Shown here: in pieces, positions 47,481 to 61,110 of the stretch | How the letters are laid out: every line of letters begins with the position of its first letter | How positions within the stretch are numbered: the first letter of the stretch is position 1 | NCBI GenBank assembly: GCA_030762175.1 | Contig: CM060830.1 | Location: 46,092,001 to 46,156,000, forward strand | Source: Metallyticus violacea | Taxonomy: Eukaryota > Arthropoda > Insecta > Mantodea > Metallyticidae | Length of the DNA stretch: 64,000 nt | Reading direction: 5' to 3' | Position numbers and translations under genes: made by a program | The notes under the pieces: generated by a model | Seen by the model: the letters and a program-made list of their open reading frames with translations, nothing else | What the model was told of the DNA's origin: nothing | Database searches by the model: none

Positions 47481-49451
47481 CTTAGACAAATGATGCGATG
47501 GATATTTACATTCCACAATTTTCATATCATTTCATCCCGCTGACTTTGTTACAGGGTCAAAATTGCCAGGGCAAGGTGGGCGATGGCTTATGCTCTGTAA
47601 AGATTTCTGCCCTGGTGTGTGGTATGGAAGCAAAACATTTAGAACAGCTCTAACCCCTTGGGGGAGGGCTCCACAGCTTCGGGGTGTTCTGTTAGAAATC
47701 ATGTCTAGGTCTGCGCAACACTATCTGTGAATTTTCGCCATCTTATATCACCTCATCCCTTCCTCCCGTCTGAGCCAATACTTTTCGTGAAAAATATTAT
47801 GATTAAGTTATTAATTTGAATATTTTGTTGAGGGAAAACTATCTCTGAAGCTAGAGGCTTGCTGGTTCGTTTTAACGAGAGTTGATTATTTTTATACTGA
47901 AAGAAGAACATTTTAAAATGTATACAGTACAGTGCAGAAATAACTGAAATACCGCTAATTTTTCCTTTGAAGCCCAAAGACTTTTATATTCCAGTCTATA
48001 GACAACGCTGATTAAAGGAGTGTGGGTATATATTAAGGTACAAACAAAAGAGTGCTTAGGCGAGCAGTGAATTGCTCATACAAAAGAAGACAGAAACAGT
48101 TTCCTTGGCTGTGGTGGATGTACTCAAAAGTCATCAACAGCGTCACCCAGAAATAATAATTAAAAACCAGCTAATTAAAACGAATATTAAGATCGCAACG
48201 TAATTATGTTGCAGGAAGAGTTAAAAATGAACACAGCACTTTTAATTAATAATGAACAGCAAATGCCAAGGCAACAGTAATTAAAGTTTAACATCGAGAA
48301 AGTCAGAAGTGGCAGATAGAATATTGCATCTAGATAAAGATTGTTTTGTTGCATAAAAGCGACTGTTGTAAATCCCTATGTTTGCCTTGATCCAATGGAA
48401 AGATCCGCTCGTATTCAATCACCCTCAGTACGACATGTCATAACGAGCAGACATGTGTGCTTGAAATTTTAAGAGTTTTGCGTGAAAATAAAAAATGTAC
48501 AATATATTTCTAAAGGTATGTACTTCGAAATTTCTATTGCAGATTTCCGAAGCATAGTTTTATTTCATGTGCTGTATAAACCAATGTCATTGAAAATTAA
48601 GACTATTCAGAAATGGCAGCAATAATAACACACATTCATGATTCTAAATATGAGAACGTTATATATACTTTTTATGACTTCTTAGTGCATATATTTACAT
48701 TTGAGATTTATGAAATTTATATATATGAAGGTGTTTTGCTGTATAATTCTAAACAAAATCGTAGAAAAGTGTACAGTTGTGACATTTTCACTAAAATCAA
48801 GGTCACGGAATATTCTCTAAACGCATTCCTTTCTTTCTGCCAGCTCTGATCATGTGGACACATTCCTTCTCCCCTCTCTTGCCACTGAGCAATATACGCA
48901 GTTATAACAAAAGGGCAACTAAGCTTGGCAAAGAAAGTGGAGCAGATGACCTTGAGTGGCTTATTTTGAGTTAAAGTGAAAGTGTTGGTGATATAAAGTC
49001 TAGACGGTTCTACAGCGCAGTGCAAAAAGTCCCACTACACCTGTTATCATGTAAATTTATGGTGTCCGTGATACTTGCGTAGCAACTTCAAGATTATGAT
49101 AAAACAACTCATAAATATAATATGAATAGTGCTAGGATAAAATAATAGTAATGAACAATGTAAAGGAACAAATTTCAAGACGGTGGATATCATTGTTTTT
49201 AGTTTTGAGGAGGGAATATGGGTCCACGAGCAGCCACATCTGAAAAACCCTGAGCATGTTCATGAAGAATTTCAAAGCTCCTTTTGGTCAGGCGTAACCA
49301 AGTAGAGATATCTTATTGCATTGAGAGGGAAAAAAATCAGCACGGGATGTGGGAAACCCAATCGTCGAGCCAGTGACTTAATCGCCGATTAAATCAATGT
49401 GCCGCCGATATGCAGCAATGCGCAGAAGACTTGTGGCTGTCACCGAACTGA
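47481..49451. other. Unassigned non-coding DNA
   Basis: Only short ORFs without domains. Confidence 0.4.
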
Positions 49452-49732
49452 CAGATGGCATATAGCATAGTGGTATATTTGCCTCCTAAACCCAAGATCT
49501 CGAGTTCAATCCCGGCCAGGATCGGTGGACTTTTTCGGGCGTAAAAATCCTAAGTATGACTTCCTTCGGAAGGGGAGTAAAGCCATGGGTCCCGTGTCGT
49601 AGATTTACGGCACAAAAAGAACCTCAAGCCTGAAAGAAGAGATCTCTGAGCAAAAACTGTCGGCCGTTTCACGCCCTGATTTGAATGGAACGCTGATGAC
49701 CTGGGATGTTAAAAAGCGTCCGTAAAAAATCA
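49452..49732 (+). repeat. SINE-A copy 3 (full head)
   Basis: Plus strand: tagcatagtggtatatttgc A-box region, gagttcaatcccggcc B box, then actttttcgggcgtaaaaat, acttccttcggaaggggagt, ttacggcac, gcctgaaagaagagatctct, tcggccgtttcacgccctga, and a tail of caaatcaaa units. The sequences gacagatgg before and gacagacgg after may be a decayed target-site duplication. Confidence 0.9.
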
Positions 49733-51645
49733 AATCAAAAAATCAACGACAGACGGAATTTGGACAGGCGTCATGCTGCACATGTCTTGTTCCTGCAAAC
49801 GTTTTCAACATGTGTAAGGCATAAGGAAGTTTTCTCTACAGAGGAATGCAGTTCACGAAATTGGAATGTCATCTTCTGAGTTCAGAAGAATTCCTATGAA
49901 GAAATTCGACAGAATCCTAAGATGTGGGCGGATATGACTGCAGATCATTTTTGCTAAGGAGCAAAATTCTTTGAAAGATCGGTAAACCAAATATCATATT
50001 TGCGCAGTTAAATACTGATTACGCCCATAGCTGCAAATGGCTGTGTGGTTCAATTAAGATGATGCGCCGGCACAATTTCCTGTTGACTCCACGACACATT
50101 TCCACAATGCTGCATTGGGCGCAGAACTGAAAGCTTTCTGCACCGTTGCCTTGGCTACCGCGTACCCTCGGATATCACCACTATAAATTATATAATATGT
50201 ATCAAGGAGATATGCTGAGAATGCTTTAAAAGATGCTGTTCGTGTTGCCTTCTAACGCCGCAAATGATCATTATATATATTAAATCCTTTTCATTCACCT
50301 GACTCATACAGTCACAAAGAATTCCAAAATTATTCAATTTATTTACTATGCATATCCATAACCATCAAACTTATTGCCATTGACAACAGTCGGATATGAT
50401 TTAAGCAATGACAAAATTACATAATGTTTAATATTTTATTGAACTTAATTGAAATTGAATATTACTCCATTGAAATATTCCTTTCATGCTAGGAGTAGAG
50501 AAAATATTGTATGAAACACAAGACTAAACATATTTTATTTATTCGTCTCATTAATAAAAATCTATTTTATTCTCTTTTTACATAAATATTAATCACAAAA
50601 AGAATTTAATATATAAAATATTGCACCAGCAGTTTCTAAAAAATAAAAAGATTCTGAAAAACATTTAAAACTTACGAAAAATAAAATCATATTGTAACAG
50701 GAAGCCAATCAACATGAAGATGTGTCAATGCCTTCTCCTGCAGTCAGAACAGAACCAAGGACTTAATCCTGACTTATGAGGTTATTTTAAACTACTTCCT
50801 TGAGAGAGTACCACAAACCGAGAGGTGATAAAGTGAAGGTGAAAAGACAAGGATTGATGAGTGCCTGGACCCAGGGCAGCTGGTAATTGGCATGTCACTA
50901 GCAGCGTCATATGTCACCTGATTGTCTTTCTTCACAATTTCTTCCATTAGTTAACCAGGATAGACAAAAGAATTAATGAGGTTGCTAGTTAGCTATCACC
51001 GTCTTTTGTTTCTAAAGCCGATTTGCGGAAACGTAGCTCATATCAAAATAACTGTAGTTATGATTTAGTAGAATTATACAGCGTGTTTTGCCTATGCTTT
51101 GATGATCTAGCATTACTTTATACATACTCTGACAGTTACATTTAATTCTAGTGGATCTTACGCCCAATTCGCTGTTCCTTTTCTACCAATCCATTTATTG
51201 GTAACGTAATGCTCAAGAGATTGACTTTTTAGACTGTAGATATCACACTGAATGTCTTTACAGCTCTTCTCTTTTTCACTGCAATTTATTGGTTTCCTTT
51301 CAGAATATGGGGTATAATTTGTCTACAAAAGTTTCATTTTTCAACGTGCTTGTCATGTGCCATATTTGATTACGTATAAGGTGTTTCTGAAAGATATGTC
51401 TTGTTGGGGAATACATAAACATTATAAAATATTCAAAACTACGATTAAGCCAAAGATTAAAGAGAGTCTTTAACACAGACTTATCAGCATCTTGCGTTAT
51501 GTTTAGTTCTGAACCATACATTGCCTATCTCAAATTGATTATATACGACATCCCTACACTCTCTGAAATTATTTCGGTGTAGTTCATTAGTACATTATAT
51601 ATGGACATGATGCAGAAAGATTTAGTTCACTTTATAGTTGCAATT
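49733..51645. other. Unassigned; possible transposase debris at 49760-50170
   Basis: Translated blocks such as KEQNSLKDR and MMRRHNFLLTPRH at 49950-50090 vaguely resemble the CENP-B-type domain of pogo-like transposases. The match is too weak to call. Confidence 0.3.
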
Positions 51646-53040
51646 TTACTCTTTATTTTGTTTTGAAAAGTGTGCCGGCGTAGCTCTTCTTTTGTTCATC
51701 ACACTCCATAAATCGTCAAATATCGAAGGGCTCCAGTGCCCTTCATAACGATGTTCCATAGTAAGGCTGTCTTGGTGAAAAGGCTCACACTGCTCTTCGC
51801 TTATGTCGCCCAAATTTTCCGGGAAGAAGTCAAGGTGTGAATGCAAAAATTGAATTTTAAGCGACATTCTGCACCCCATGATCTTGTAGTTCTCCAACAG
51901 ATCATTCACTAAGTTATCATCTTTTCTGTTGCCCAGAAAGCCATTAGCAATTGTTTTGAAAGAGTATCAAGTAGCCAATTCGAGATTTGTGGGCTTAGTA
52001 TCAAAGGTTAGACCTATAATTGTATTCTGATTTGCGGTCAACTTTGCTTCATTCAATTTAGGAAGCCTTTGTTTTAAATTACTGAAAGCCTGACCTTCTT
52101 TGTCCACAGCTTAGAATTTTTTTTTCATTAGACCTAACTCAGTATGAAACGGAGGCAATAATTATTTTACTTCGTTCAACCAATGTAGTGTTTTTCACAT
52201 TTTATTTCCCAGTAACAATTTATTCTCTCTTAGGCCATTCCTTGACTTTACAATGGGTTATTGGTGTCTTGGCTGTGCCATAGGCACAAATAAAACAAGA
52301 GTATGTCTAATCCATCCTGTAAAACTGTAAACGAGCAACAACTTTTATGTTGTCTTTATATTTGATTGCCTCTTGGAGCAAAGGCATGCTGTTATAAGTT
52401 TCTCTTATGTTTATTGCATAAGTCAAAGGCACAGACGGTAATTTGTTGCTATTATGTAATGGTACTGCTTTCAAGCTGGTTTTACTGGAGTCAATAAATC
52501 CTGTGGGTTATGTTGCACGCTTAACTGCAAAATCAAACCTTTGACATCTCTACATATACACATTGAATTCTGCATGTTAATATATTCAATGAAACGGCTA
52601 CTTCTGGATCAAAAACAGGAACTTTTATCCCTGTAGCTAGAAGTTCAGTAGTTGCAATCTCAATCCCAAGAGTTCAGACTGCTGTTTAAAAAGTGGTAGA
52701 TAGGACCAAATCATTCAGTTGCTTCTGTTGTATTGGATGAGGCGAGGTATACTGAGATAGAGGGCGTACTCTTCTACAGGTTTCTCTTCCGATTCACTTG
52801 GTATTGTTGAGTCTGATGAATAATTTTGAAGTTACTGACTGGAAAACAGCACGGGCAGATGCATTGAATACACGTTTTGTAATTAATGTCTAGTTTTGCT
52901 TGAATACCGTGTAATTTTTGTAAGGTAGACGTAATAGCTTGAACTTCTTAATTAAATCAGTGAATGGCTTTCTTCGAGATTTTGAAGTGAATTTCCTGCA
53001 CACGCAACAATAATTGTCCGGGTGGTTTACACAACAACGA
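51646..53040 (-). pseudogene. Arthropod multi-copy uncharacterised family, copy B (decayed)
   Basis: Minus strand, from about 53040: a HPDNYCC start with Cys, SRRKPFTDLIKK, then the SELLGLRLQ, DSSKTSLKAV, PLLQEAIKYK and PPFHTELGL blocks. AVDKEGQAF, ANGFLGNRKDDNLVNDLLEN (the FLGN block), RMSLKIQFLHSHLDFFPENL, EEQCEPFHQD and HRYEGHW follow, ending at the stop at 51648-51646. The last 87 codons (51909-51646) are uninterrupted. Upstream has several frameshifts and deletions; the Cys-rich second block and the MPFAIPM block are largely lost. No introns. This copy keeps the C-terminus that copy A has lost. Confidence 0.87.
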
Positions 53041-53515
53041 AGTTAACCAATTGCCACTTCTACTAACTTCTAAACACAAAGTTTCACTATCTCTTACATG
53101 AAATACTAAAAATGCAGATAAAAACAAACTGAGTTAATAAAAATTCACAATATACAAATTAGACTGAGTAAACTACGATAAAAATTGTATCATGCGTGTT
53201 TTAACATGCGCTATACCATAAGTCTCTTTTGGACAAAAGCCATCTGGTGACTAAACTTTTAAAAATGTTACAACTCCTCCCATCTAGTGATTACTTGTTG
53301 AACTTCTAATACTTCTATATATTATAAAAAGAGTAGCAAACAAAAGAATAAAAAGACAAATAAAACATAGAAACAAAAGAGCAGTTAATAGCGAAAGACC
53401 TAAAATAAAAAATATAAAAATATGAATTACTGAAAATCCTTATATGCTAGCACATTTTAAAAGATAGATTACGATTGTATGCACAAAACTACCTGCTAAT
53501 TAATATATATAACAT
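53041..53515 (-). repeat. Non-coding 5' flank of copy B (shared with copy A)
   Basis: Reverse complement matches 34235-34679 in ordered words (see that entry). Similarity ends near 53515, close to the corresponding point in copy A, so both ends probably mark the left boundary of the mobile unit. Confidence 0.75.
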
Positions 53516-54728
53516 GACTCTTGACTAGTATAATTAATTGTGCGAATTATGCCCGAAGGCTAATTTAGATGCAGTAGCGATCCATTGAACTTGAATTCAA
53601 TTCCAAATTAAATTGTTGAACAAGCAAAAATATATTTTAATATGCACAAGTAAATCATATAGATGTACCAATGAAACAACCAAATGGCAAATCATTGTTA
53701 TTAACGGTTGCTAATTCCTCTCTTTCTCGCCTGCCAGTTCTATGCAAGAAAACCAAATCGAAAATTTTTATGGGACGGCCAAAAAAACAGACGCATGCAC
53801 GCCAGAGATATTTCTGAAAATCATCTGACGATTCGGATGCTATCCAAACTTTAGTTTTAAAGATAGAAGCGCATGCACGGTTGTGTAATGGATGATTCAT
53901 TACTATTCATTCTCGAGCAAAAACAAAAGTAGGTCGGTTTCTAGCTTAGCTAAGTTCAGAACCATCTACTGCGTCTATGTGAACATTGTTTTGTTTTTAG
54001 GAATAGAGTTCGGAAGTTAATGAAATACCATCTATGTTATGAGTCCCTGAATGTAATGTGAATTAGTTTTGGAAAACAGTTAGTTTCATTTAAGAATTTC
54101 AAAACATTTTGACTCTTTTTCTCTATAGGTAACTCTATAGGTAAGATTTTTGTTCAGTCAAAGCAGTTGCTGATATACTGCCAATAATGTAAGTTTTTTT
54201 TGCAATTTCTCTTCAAGCTATATATGCCTTAGGCCCTTCATAGTGAACTTTACTTAAACTGACAAACTCGTATGAAACGTTAAAAAGTGTTCATGAAATT
54301 GCCTTCAAGAATATGAAAATAGAGCTGATATTCCCATTAATTGACTACTTTCCTTGCATGTTGGAGCACATGGATTTCTGCGTATGTACTTAAATGTGAT
54401 CATTTTGATATTATGAAAAATAATGGGGTAAGTGCTGCTTCTATCGCAATATCCGAAAACTTGCTAAATGATTGTACTTATGAGACGTTCAGAATAAACG
54501 GAATGTACCGTATTTCAGGAGGAAAATGGTGTCCTGTTTGAAAGTAACAACCCGTATTAGGTCTCTTGATTGATATTTGTATTTGGAAATCAAGCAGAAC
54601 TTGCGAAAAGATTTTCTAAATTTCTCAAACTTACGAAAATCGGAATAAGCGCTACCCCCATTAGCCTGTAGATGGGGGGGGGGGGGCGTGGGTAAGCGTA
54701 AATCATACTGACTATTAATTTCCTACTT
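53516..54728. other. Unassigned; may include hAT debris
   Basis: The ORF at 54341-54541 lies upstream of the hAT fragment on the same strand but has no block that I recognise. Confidence 0.3.
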
Positions 54729-54860
54729 TTTAAGCATTCCTGGCTCTAATACATTTGTAGAGAGAACATTTTCAACATTAAATAAGAAATGGAGCAATGA
54801 ATGGTACAAGAGCTATTTAAAGTTAATTTACATAAATTTAGATGTCAAGGTTTATAATAT
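54729..54860 (+). mobile_element. hAT-type transposase C-terminal fragment
   Basis: Translation gives SIPGSNTFVERTFSTLNKKW followed by a NLVK-like helix. This is the hAT dimerisation region, which in the family reads PxSNAxVERxFSxxNxxW. Only about 40 residues are preserved. It was presumably a hAT DNA transposon or a host gene derived from one; the remainder is not recognisable. Confidence 0.65.
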
Positions 54861-56489
54861 CTAAATATCAATTAGTTCACCATGTGCTCATTGTGTGCTT
54901 ATATGTATTGAGTACACAGACCGTAAATATGTAGTACAAAATAAATATATTGCATTAACTTGACAGATGTCATTTTTGTGGTTATAGAAGGATCATTACT
55001 AACCTTTGAGAGAATAAAATTGATTTGTCCCTTATTAAAATTACGAAAATATGTCAAGTTTATAAATGATGCTGACTTGAGTGAAAATTTGGTATTGCGT
55101 GTTGAGGATATCCATGAGTGAATTTCTTAAATTGTAAACTAAGAATGCTATTTTTTTAAAACAGTGTGTTAATACAAGTAAATAATCTTCCAAAAATTAT
55201 TACTGTGGTCTTTATGTTGAAAAGTTGTCATAGCTTTATAATAAGTTGTATATATTTTAATTTAATTGCATCACTAATAAGTCATTACAAAACATTAATC
55301 TTTTCCAACTCATATTTTGCAAACAAGCTCAACATATAGGCATTTTTTTCCTGAATTTTAATTGGCATATGACAATATTTCCAGAATTTTGGCATTCAAT
55401 ATTAATTTTTATATTGAAAATCTTGTTAAAATTATAAAAAATACTTAGTACTCTCAATAAAACCCAAGGTAACTTTTGTTAATCATGCATTTGTTGTTTG
55501 TGCACTTAATGTTTTTAGTATATCACAAAAAGTGGCACACAAGGAGCGTTTTGCAGGTTTCTTTCCCTCCGAAGAATTCCATTTTTTCTCTCCAAATAAC
55601 ACGTCTTTCATCGCTACAATAATGCTACAACTGTCCTCTTCTGATGCCATACTCTCCTTATTAAATTTATTAATTACTACACAAACTGCTAATTCTCATT
55701 TGTTTTTTAAGACAAAAACTTCTTTGAAGCACTTATTGCACATAATGTGTTGAGTGTACTCTTTTGTTTTTTCTAGATATACCTTTCCTACACCTTTCTT
55801 TTCAGAAATGCCTGCAGAGACTCGTGTGTGCTATATGGGCATTGTTTTTCGGACAGTTTCAGCTCTCTTTTTGTGTGGGTTTCTACTTATCAGCACTATG
55901 GCTTTGTATCTTTAATAAAAGTTTATAGACATTTGTGAATGTAGGATAGTTGAGGAATGGTTTAAATATTTAAAATACATTCATCCTTGCTGTGTAGGCT
56001 TTGAAAACCGATGGTTCATTTTTTAATAGAAAGATTTCAACCATTTTATATCGTTATAAACAAAATCGAGACTTTTTTTACTAAATAAAAAAATCGAAAA
56101 AATCGTTAACCTTTTAATTAATTTTTAAAATTTCATATCAGTAAATAATGGAATTGTGAAAATATTTACTAACTGCTTAAGTAGAGAGAATTTTTTTCGA
56201 TATGTAAAAATGTTTATCATTCTTATAATTTTGAAAATTTCAATGACAAGGTTTTCAACTTCAATAGCTAATAAGATGCTCACGCCTTTTCCATTTCTCT
56301 GGGCATTTAAATTCTTGTTTAAACGAGATTAATATGACAACATGCATTTTAAGTGATATAATTAATAATTGACTGAAAATAAGTTAAAATCTGACACTGT
56401 ATAACACTTTTAAACCTCGTGCAAAATTTTTCAAAGATTTTAAATGTTTTTATATATACGAACACTTTCAATAAAGAATGATCAGACTT
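54861..56489. other. Unassigned non-coding DNA
   Basis: AT-rich, with a 73-codon ORF at 55532-55753 and no recognised domain. Confidence 0.4.
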
Positions 56490-57451
56490 TTACAAAGCAG
56501 CCCCTGTTGGGTGCATAGTATCTGTACCAGTCTTCAAACATATGCTGACAGGTCTTTTTAGAATCGCCTCCGTAGCCTTCACCAATGCCTCTAAAGTCGT
56601 AAATGTGTTTTTGTTAAATTTTGGGAAAAGGAAACAGTCACACGGAGCTAAAACTGGACCATAGCGAGGGTGAGGGACACATCTCACATTGATATAAATT
56701 ATACTTCATTTGAATAATTGGATCAATTATTTTATTCTTGATAATAGCTAGATCTTTCCGATATTCATAGATATTCGGCAACAACTTTTGCTATGTGCGG
56801 CCGTGCATTATCGTGGTGCAGTTTTAGGACATCTCTAGCATTGTCCAGTTACAATTGTCTGTGTAGGTATGACATGCTTGTAAACTATTTGAATACCGAC
56901 ATGATCACAACTGTCCCAGCAGAAGCAGCACTATGTCTTATTTTGGTGTTGGTGATAGAAATTTCCACACCGAGCTTTGCGCTTTGCTCTCGGGATCAAA
57001 ATCGTGTAGCCGAATTTCTTCAGCAACGGTTATCTTTGAAATAAACTACACATTTTCTTGTAATATCTTCAACTGTATGCGTACTTCCTTTCGTTCTTGG
57101 AACCCACCGAGCACAAACACGTCTCATATGCAACTTTTCAGTTACCAATGTGTGAATGACACCTAGTTAAATTTTCAGAATTCCTGAAATGTTATTAATG
57201 TTATTCGAATCCTATCTCACAATCACAGCAGCTTTCTTCCGTTAGAGCACAAACTGGGAGGGCTGGGCCCACCTTCCCTCTTTAAACACTTTAAACCATC
57301 TACGAGCTGTGCTATACGGAAGAACAAACTCGTAAAGAAGTCCTGTAGCATTGGATAGACCTTAGCTGAAGACTTTTTGAGACGAAAGCAGAAATTTAGA
57401 GGAGCACATTGTTCGACGCGCGTCACCTCCTATTTGTTCCACGTGATTCAT
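56490..57451 (-). pseudogene. Mariner transposase remnant M3
   Basis: Minus strand: an ATG at 57451 (MNHVEQ) and, in the next frame, RVEQCAPLNFCFRLKKSSAK (N-terminal helix-turn-helix of a mariner). Later blocks are LHMRRVCARWVPR, HDNARPHIAKVVAEYL (second catalytic Asp) and GPVLAPCDCFLFPKFN (third region; the usual Asp of SPDLAP is Val). A short LEALVKATEAIL C-terminal block follows. The first catalytic region is lost. Several frameshifts. It belongs to a different mariner lineage from M1 and M2, judged by the start and by the FLFPK block. Confidence 0.88.
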
Positions 57452-59224
57452 TACGATTAAGCTCACAAAATATTGTAAAGTTAAAAAAAACATTGTGATA
57501 ATTCTTTATTGAAGAGTCCTCCTATTTTCAGACAAGGCCGGCCATTTTAAAAGTACTTTTTACATTATTTTTAGTTCATGAAATTCTAAGACTTTTTATG
57601 AGTGTGTGTCGCTGCAAGGAGGGGCCAATAAATAAAGACATGCAATGCTAGCGTTATAGATCACACGCAAAATTTTCAGTTGTTTCCTTGAAAGAAGCTA
57701 ATAAAGAGGTCTTTTGAGTGCTGAAAAAATTAGTGTTGCAGTTAATGACTCACGTACCAGTATATCGAACAGCTGGTGCCTAGAGAGTACAGTAAAATGA
57801 ACCGCGTAATGTTTAAACGGCCCCCTAAAGTGCAGAGTTGGCCATGTAGCATTGGCGCTGGGGTGTAACATATTTTGCAGTTTTTACATTTATTTGTTAC
57901 GAGGGCCTTTAAAAACGGCAATAAAAGAGAGTGTAATACCTCTGTGAATACATTATAGACCTATAGAACCTGCGGCATAAAAAACAAGCCTGATGTTTAA
58001 GACCTGAAAGTTAACGGTAGTTTCTGGTTTATGCCAAATAAATAAGAGCACATAGTCTCGCAATAAGATAGCTTTATCATCAATGAACAACACTAGAACA
58101 TTTTAAAAGTTATATTTATTTACGTGGACGTATAATTTATGCTGAAGAAATTAGGGAACACATTTGCAGCCCCGGTTATCCGGCTTATGAGATATATCTA
58201 TCCATCGATACAAGACACTGCAGAGAACAGAAAAATTATTAAGAAGTAAAAGAAAGCATTTTGATAAAGGAAAGAATGCGTCAAAATATTATATAATGTG
58301 AAAAGGGTGGTAATATCTTCAGGAGTAAAAAAAATGCATGTCTAATTATTTGCGTAATGATTTGAAACAAACTTTCAGCTTCGTATCTGTGAAACACTTT
58401 TTTTAATGTCTACAAAATGGCTGAGTTATGCATTAAAACCTTTTATGTAGTATGCGACCACAATTGAACCTTTAAATCAATTCCAGTCACGTCTCTTTCC
58501 CTATTTGAGGAATTTTTAGCATTTTCGTTATTTATTAATTTAATTTCGTGCTGTCGATTAATTTGTTTCATTCTAGTAGTATGCGAGATTTTTGTAAGTA
58601 ATGACCAAACATGCATAAAAGAAATGTGGAATATTGCTAGAAAAAACAGGGATTAATGATAATAATCGGCACAGCGAAAGTATTGCTGAAAGAAAACCGA
58701 AAACGGCATATTAGTATTGACTACCAATGACACTACCTCAGTCTGTGAATTTATGTCTTTTTCTAAACGTTTATGATATAACTCCTATAATTTTAAAGGA
58801 AATTGTATTGATCTTCTTCTTATTGGGGACAGCAAGCTGAACGTCAGTCTTTATCTTAAGTTAAATAGAAAACACGTTTAAAAAAATTACAATCAAAGTT
58901 AGCATTTAAGAAAAGAAATTTCCCTACTTTTTCACTGTACGCTTTTAAACTTTTGAAGATCAGTTTTGTGTGTTTTATAATAAGGAAGGAACTATGCAGA
59001 AATTTTAAAAATCTTGTGAATAGTTTTGTGAATGCCTTTTTGATGCAAATATAATAGTGGATATTTCGAGAATTAACTATTGAAAACTTCCATAATATAT
59101 GGGAATATTTTTATTTATAATAAAGAATAGGTTTCAAACTTTAAGCATACAAAATATAATTATTATAGGTCTTATAGAATTGTAGAAAGAAATTGTGAAT
59201 GTATATACTTTTTAAATATTCCAG
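57452..59224. other. Unassigned non-coding DNA
   Basis: No ORF of note and no recognisable repeat. Confidence 0.4.
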
Positions 59225-60017
59225 GTGTACCACGGTGGTTTGATATTAAAGGAAATTAGTTCAGTCTTGCAACCTACTTTATTTTTCGGCATACTTCCCT
59301 CGAATTTCAACGCTCCAATGTTATTCCAGGTTCGTGATTTCCTCGTGAAAGTTGGCTTTTTCGATGCTCTCAAAATACTTGTTTATGATCTTTTCATTTG
59401 ACTTAAACTTGTATCTAGCCAGGAAAATTTTGAGTTTCCAGAACGACGGTAATTCGGTGGAGCGAGATCAGGTGAATAGAGCGGATGCGGAAGCATTTCA
59501 AATCGTAAATCGGTCAATTTGTCCTGAGCAACGCTTCTTAACTGCTAGGATGTTTTTCCACGATCGCTGTCTTCAGTTTCTCCAAACGTGGTGCATAGTA
59601 TTCCGTATTCTCCAGTAAAGGGTTTTCCCTTCTCCAAGTATCACTCAATAGAATTTTCTTTTGCGTCCCAAAAATTGAAACCATCACCATTCCAGTGGAT
59701 GGAACACATTTTTTTTTTGAGCCGGTTTGCCTGTTTAGACTGCCGTTTCGTTTCGGGTGTATACCGAAACGTTTAGTCCATAGTCACAAAGCCCCCGTAA
59801 AATCGTTTTGATTCTACTTAAACATTTCTAAACTTTCGGCCAATATTCTTAAGTGATTTCGCTATTGTTCCGTAGTGAGCAGACGCAGAACGCATATTGC
59901 GCAAAGTTTTAATGTGTAATTTATTATGAAAATAATGATGATGATAATAATAATAAAATTAATAATAATAGTATTAATAATAGTAATAATAATAATAATA
60001 ATAATAACAATAATAAT

Positions 60018-60101
<84 letters not shown>

Positions 60102-60330
60102 GGGAACCAGCTCGGTTCAAATGCAAATGCCCTCTGCTAACTTAACGAACTTCATTCGTTTTCAGCCAAAAAGATCATGGATTTTATTGATGAATTCTGG
60201 CCTCACAACTGATTTTAGAGCTCTGGGACATGGTGCGTCTTTAATGCTTCTTCCCATTTGCCCAAAGTCAAACGATTTCATAGGAAGGCTTGTCAACAGC
60301 AATTTTGCATTGATTTATTAGTCAAGATGT
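59225..60330 (-). pseudogene. Mariner transposase remnant M4, split by an (AAT)n tract
   Basis: Minus strand from 60330: GQMGRSIKDAPCPRALKSVV, INKIHDLFG and VKLAEGI (second helix-turn-helix). An (AAT)n tract at 59930-60101 interrupts. Then LHI, LTTEQ, NHLRILAESLEMFK, FVTMD-stop-T (first catalytic Asp kept, next codon a stop), FRYTPETKRQSKQ, NFWDAKE, YLEKGKPFTGEYG, AQDKLTD (second Asp region), PHPLYSPDLAPPNY (third Asp kept) and SNEKII. The second-to-third Asp spacing is about half the usual 34 residues, so a deletion lies there. Inactive. Confidence 0.88.
59930..60101. repeat. Long (AAT)n tract
   Basis: About 170 bases of AAT with occasional GAT, AGT and AAC variants at the left, pure at the right. 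It is the longest microsatellite in the window and lies inside mariner M4. Confidence 0.95.
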
Positions 60331-60729
60331 ATTGTAAAGGGATGCAAGATATAACTTGTTACATGCATACATTAAAAGGGTGTCTTAAGATTTGTATGAT
60401 AAAATCGAATTTCGTGGATGTGGCAAACCTTTCTAAGAAAAAACAAACCAATAAATGGCTAAAGAAAATAGGAATCTTTATATTTTTGCAGAAACCAGGC
60501 ATTTATATATTCATCACTAATGTTGCCAACTATTTATCAACCCAAAATAGTCAGACTGGATCTTACAAAAATTTCATCATACAACCTGTCAGTCAGAACA
60601 ACTACTTCTTTATAACATTTGATTTGAACAACGAACACTTCAATGTATATTTAAGTTAAGACCAAAGTTATTTGCATTTTAGATTTCATTTCTTCAACCC
60701 CCACAATTTTGAAATTTCAATTGGCACCT
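60331..60729. other. Unassigned; 133-codon ORF without recognised domain
   Basis: The ORF at 60258-60659 overlaps mariner M4 antisense at its start. The rest shows no known domain. Confidence 0.35.
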
Positions 60730-60874
60730 CTACCGTACAAAACTTAAATTTTATGTGTTGAGAATTTGCCACATCTGTGAGGAGGAGAAATCATGCATAC
60801 ATTTTTTGTGTGTGATCAAGTTACCTCATTCTAAAGATCCACCAGATGAAGGTGATAATGCTAACTTGGTCCAT

Positions 60875-61070
60875 TGAGTTTAGGAGACTCTGCGGCCTAA
60901 GTTTCCCAGGCTTTCACCTAAAGAGTTGAGAGGAAAGCCCCTGAAAAAACCTCCCTTAGAAACTAATCCAACCGGAAATCGAACTCAGATCATACACTGG
61001 TCGAATGTAAAGGTACGGAAGAACGGAGGGAGAAGTATCTACTACGACCCTTCACGAGATCAAACAAATG
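60875..61070 (-). repeat. Probable SINE insertion in LINE-X copy b
   Basis: Minus strand has a B-box-like gagttcgatttccgg, then a body with gggctttcctctcaactctt and taggtgaaagcctgggaaac. No clear A box. The stretch is absent from LINE-X copy a at the equivalent place, which supports an insertion. Confidence 0.45.
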
Positions 61071-61110
61071 TAGATGGTAATATTATGCTGTGCTGGCAGG
61101 CAAGGAAGGG

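Noticed and set aside
49760..50170. Second pogo-like transposase
   Set aside because: Only isolated look-alike blocks (KEQNSLKDR, MRRHNF) in different frames; not enough ordered similarity to call.
59926..60321. 131-codon ORF beginning with an isoleucine-rich run
   Set aside because: It is the translation of the (AAT)n tract followed by sequence antisense to mariner M4.
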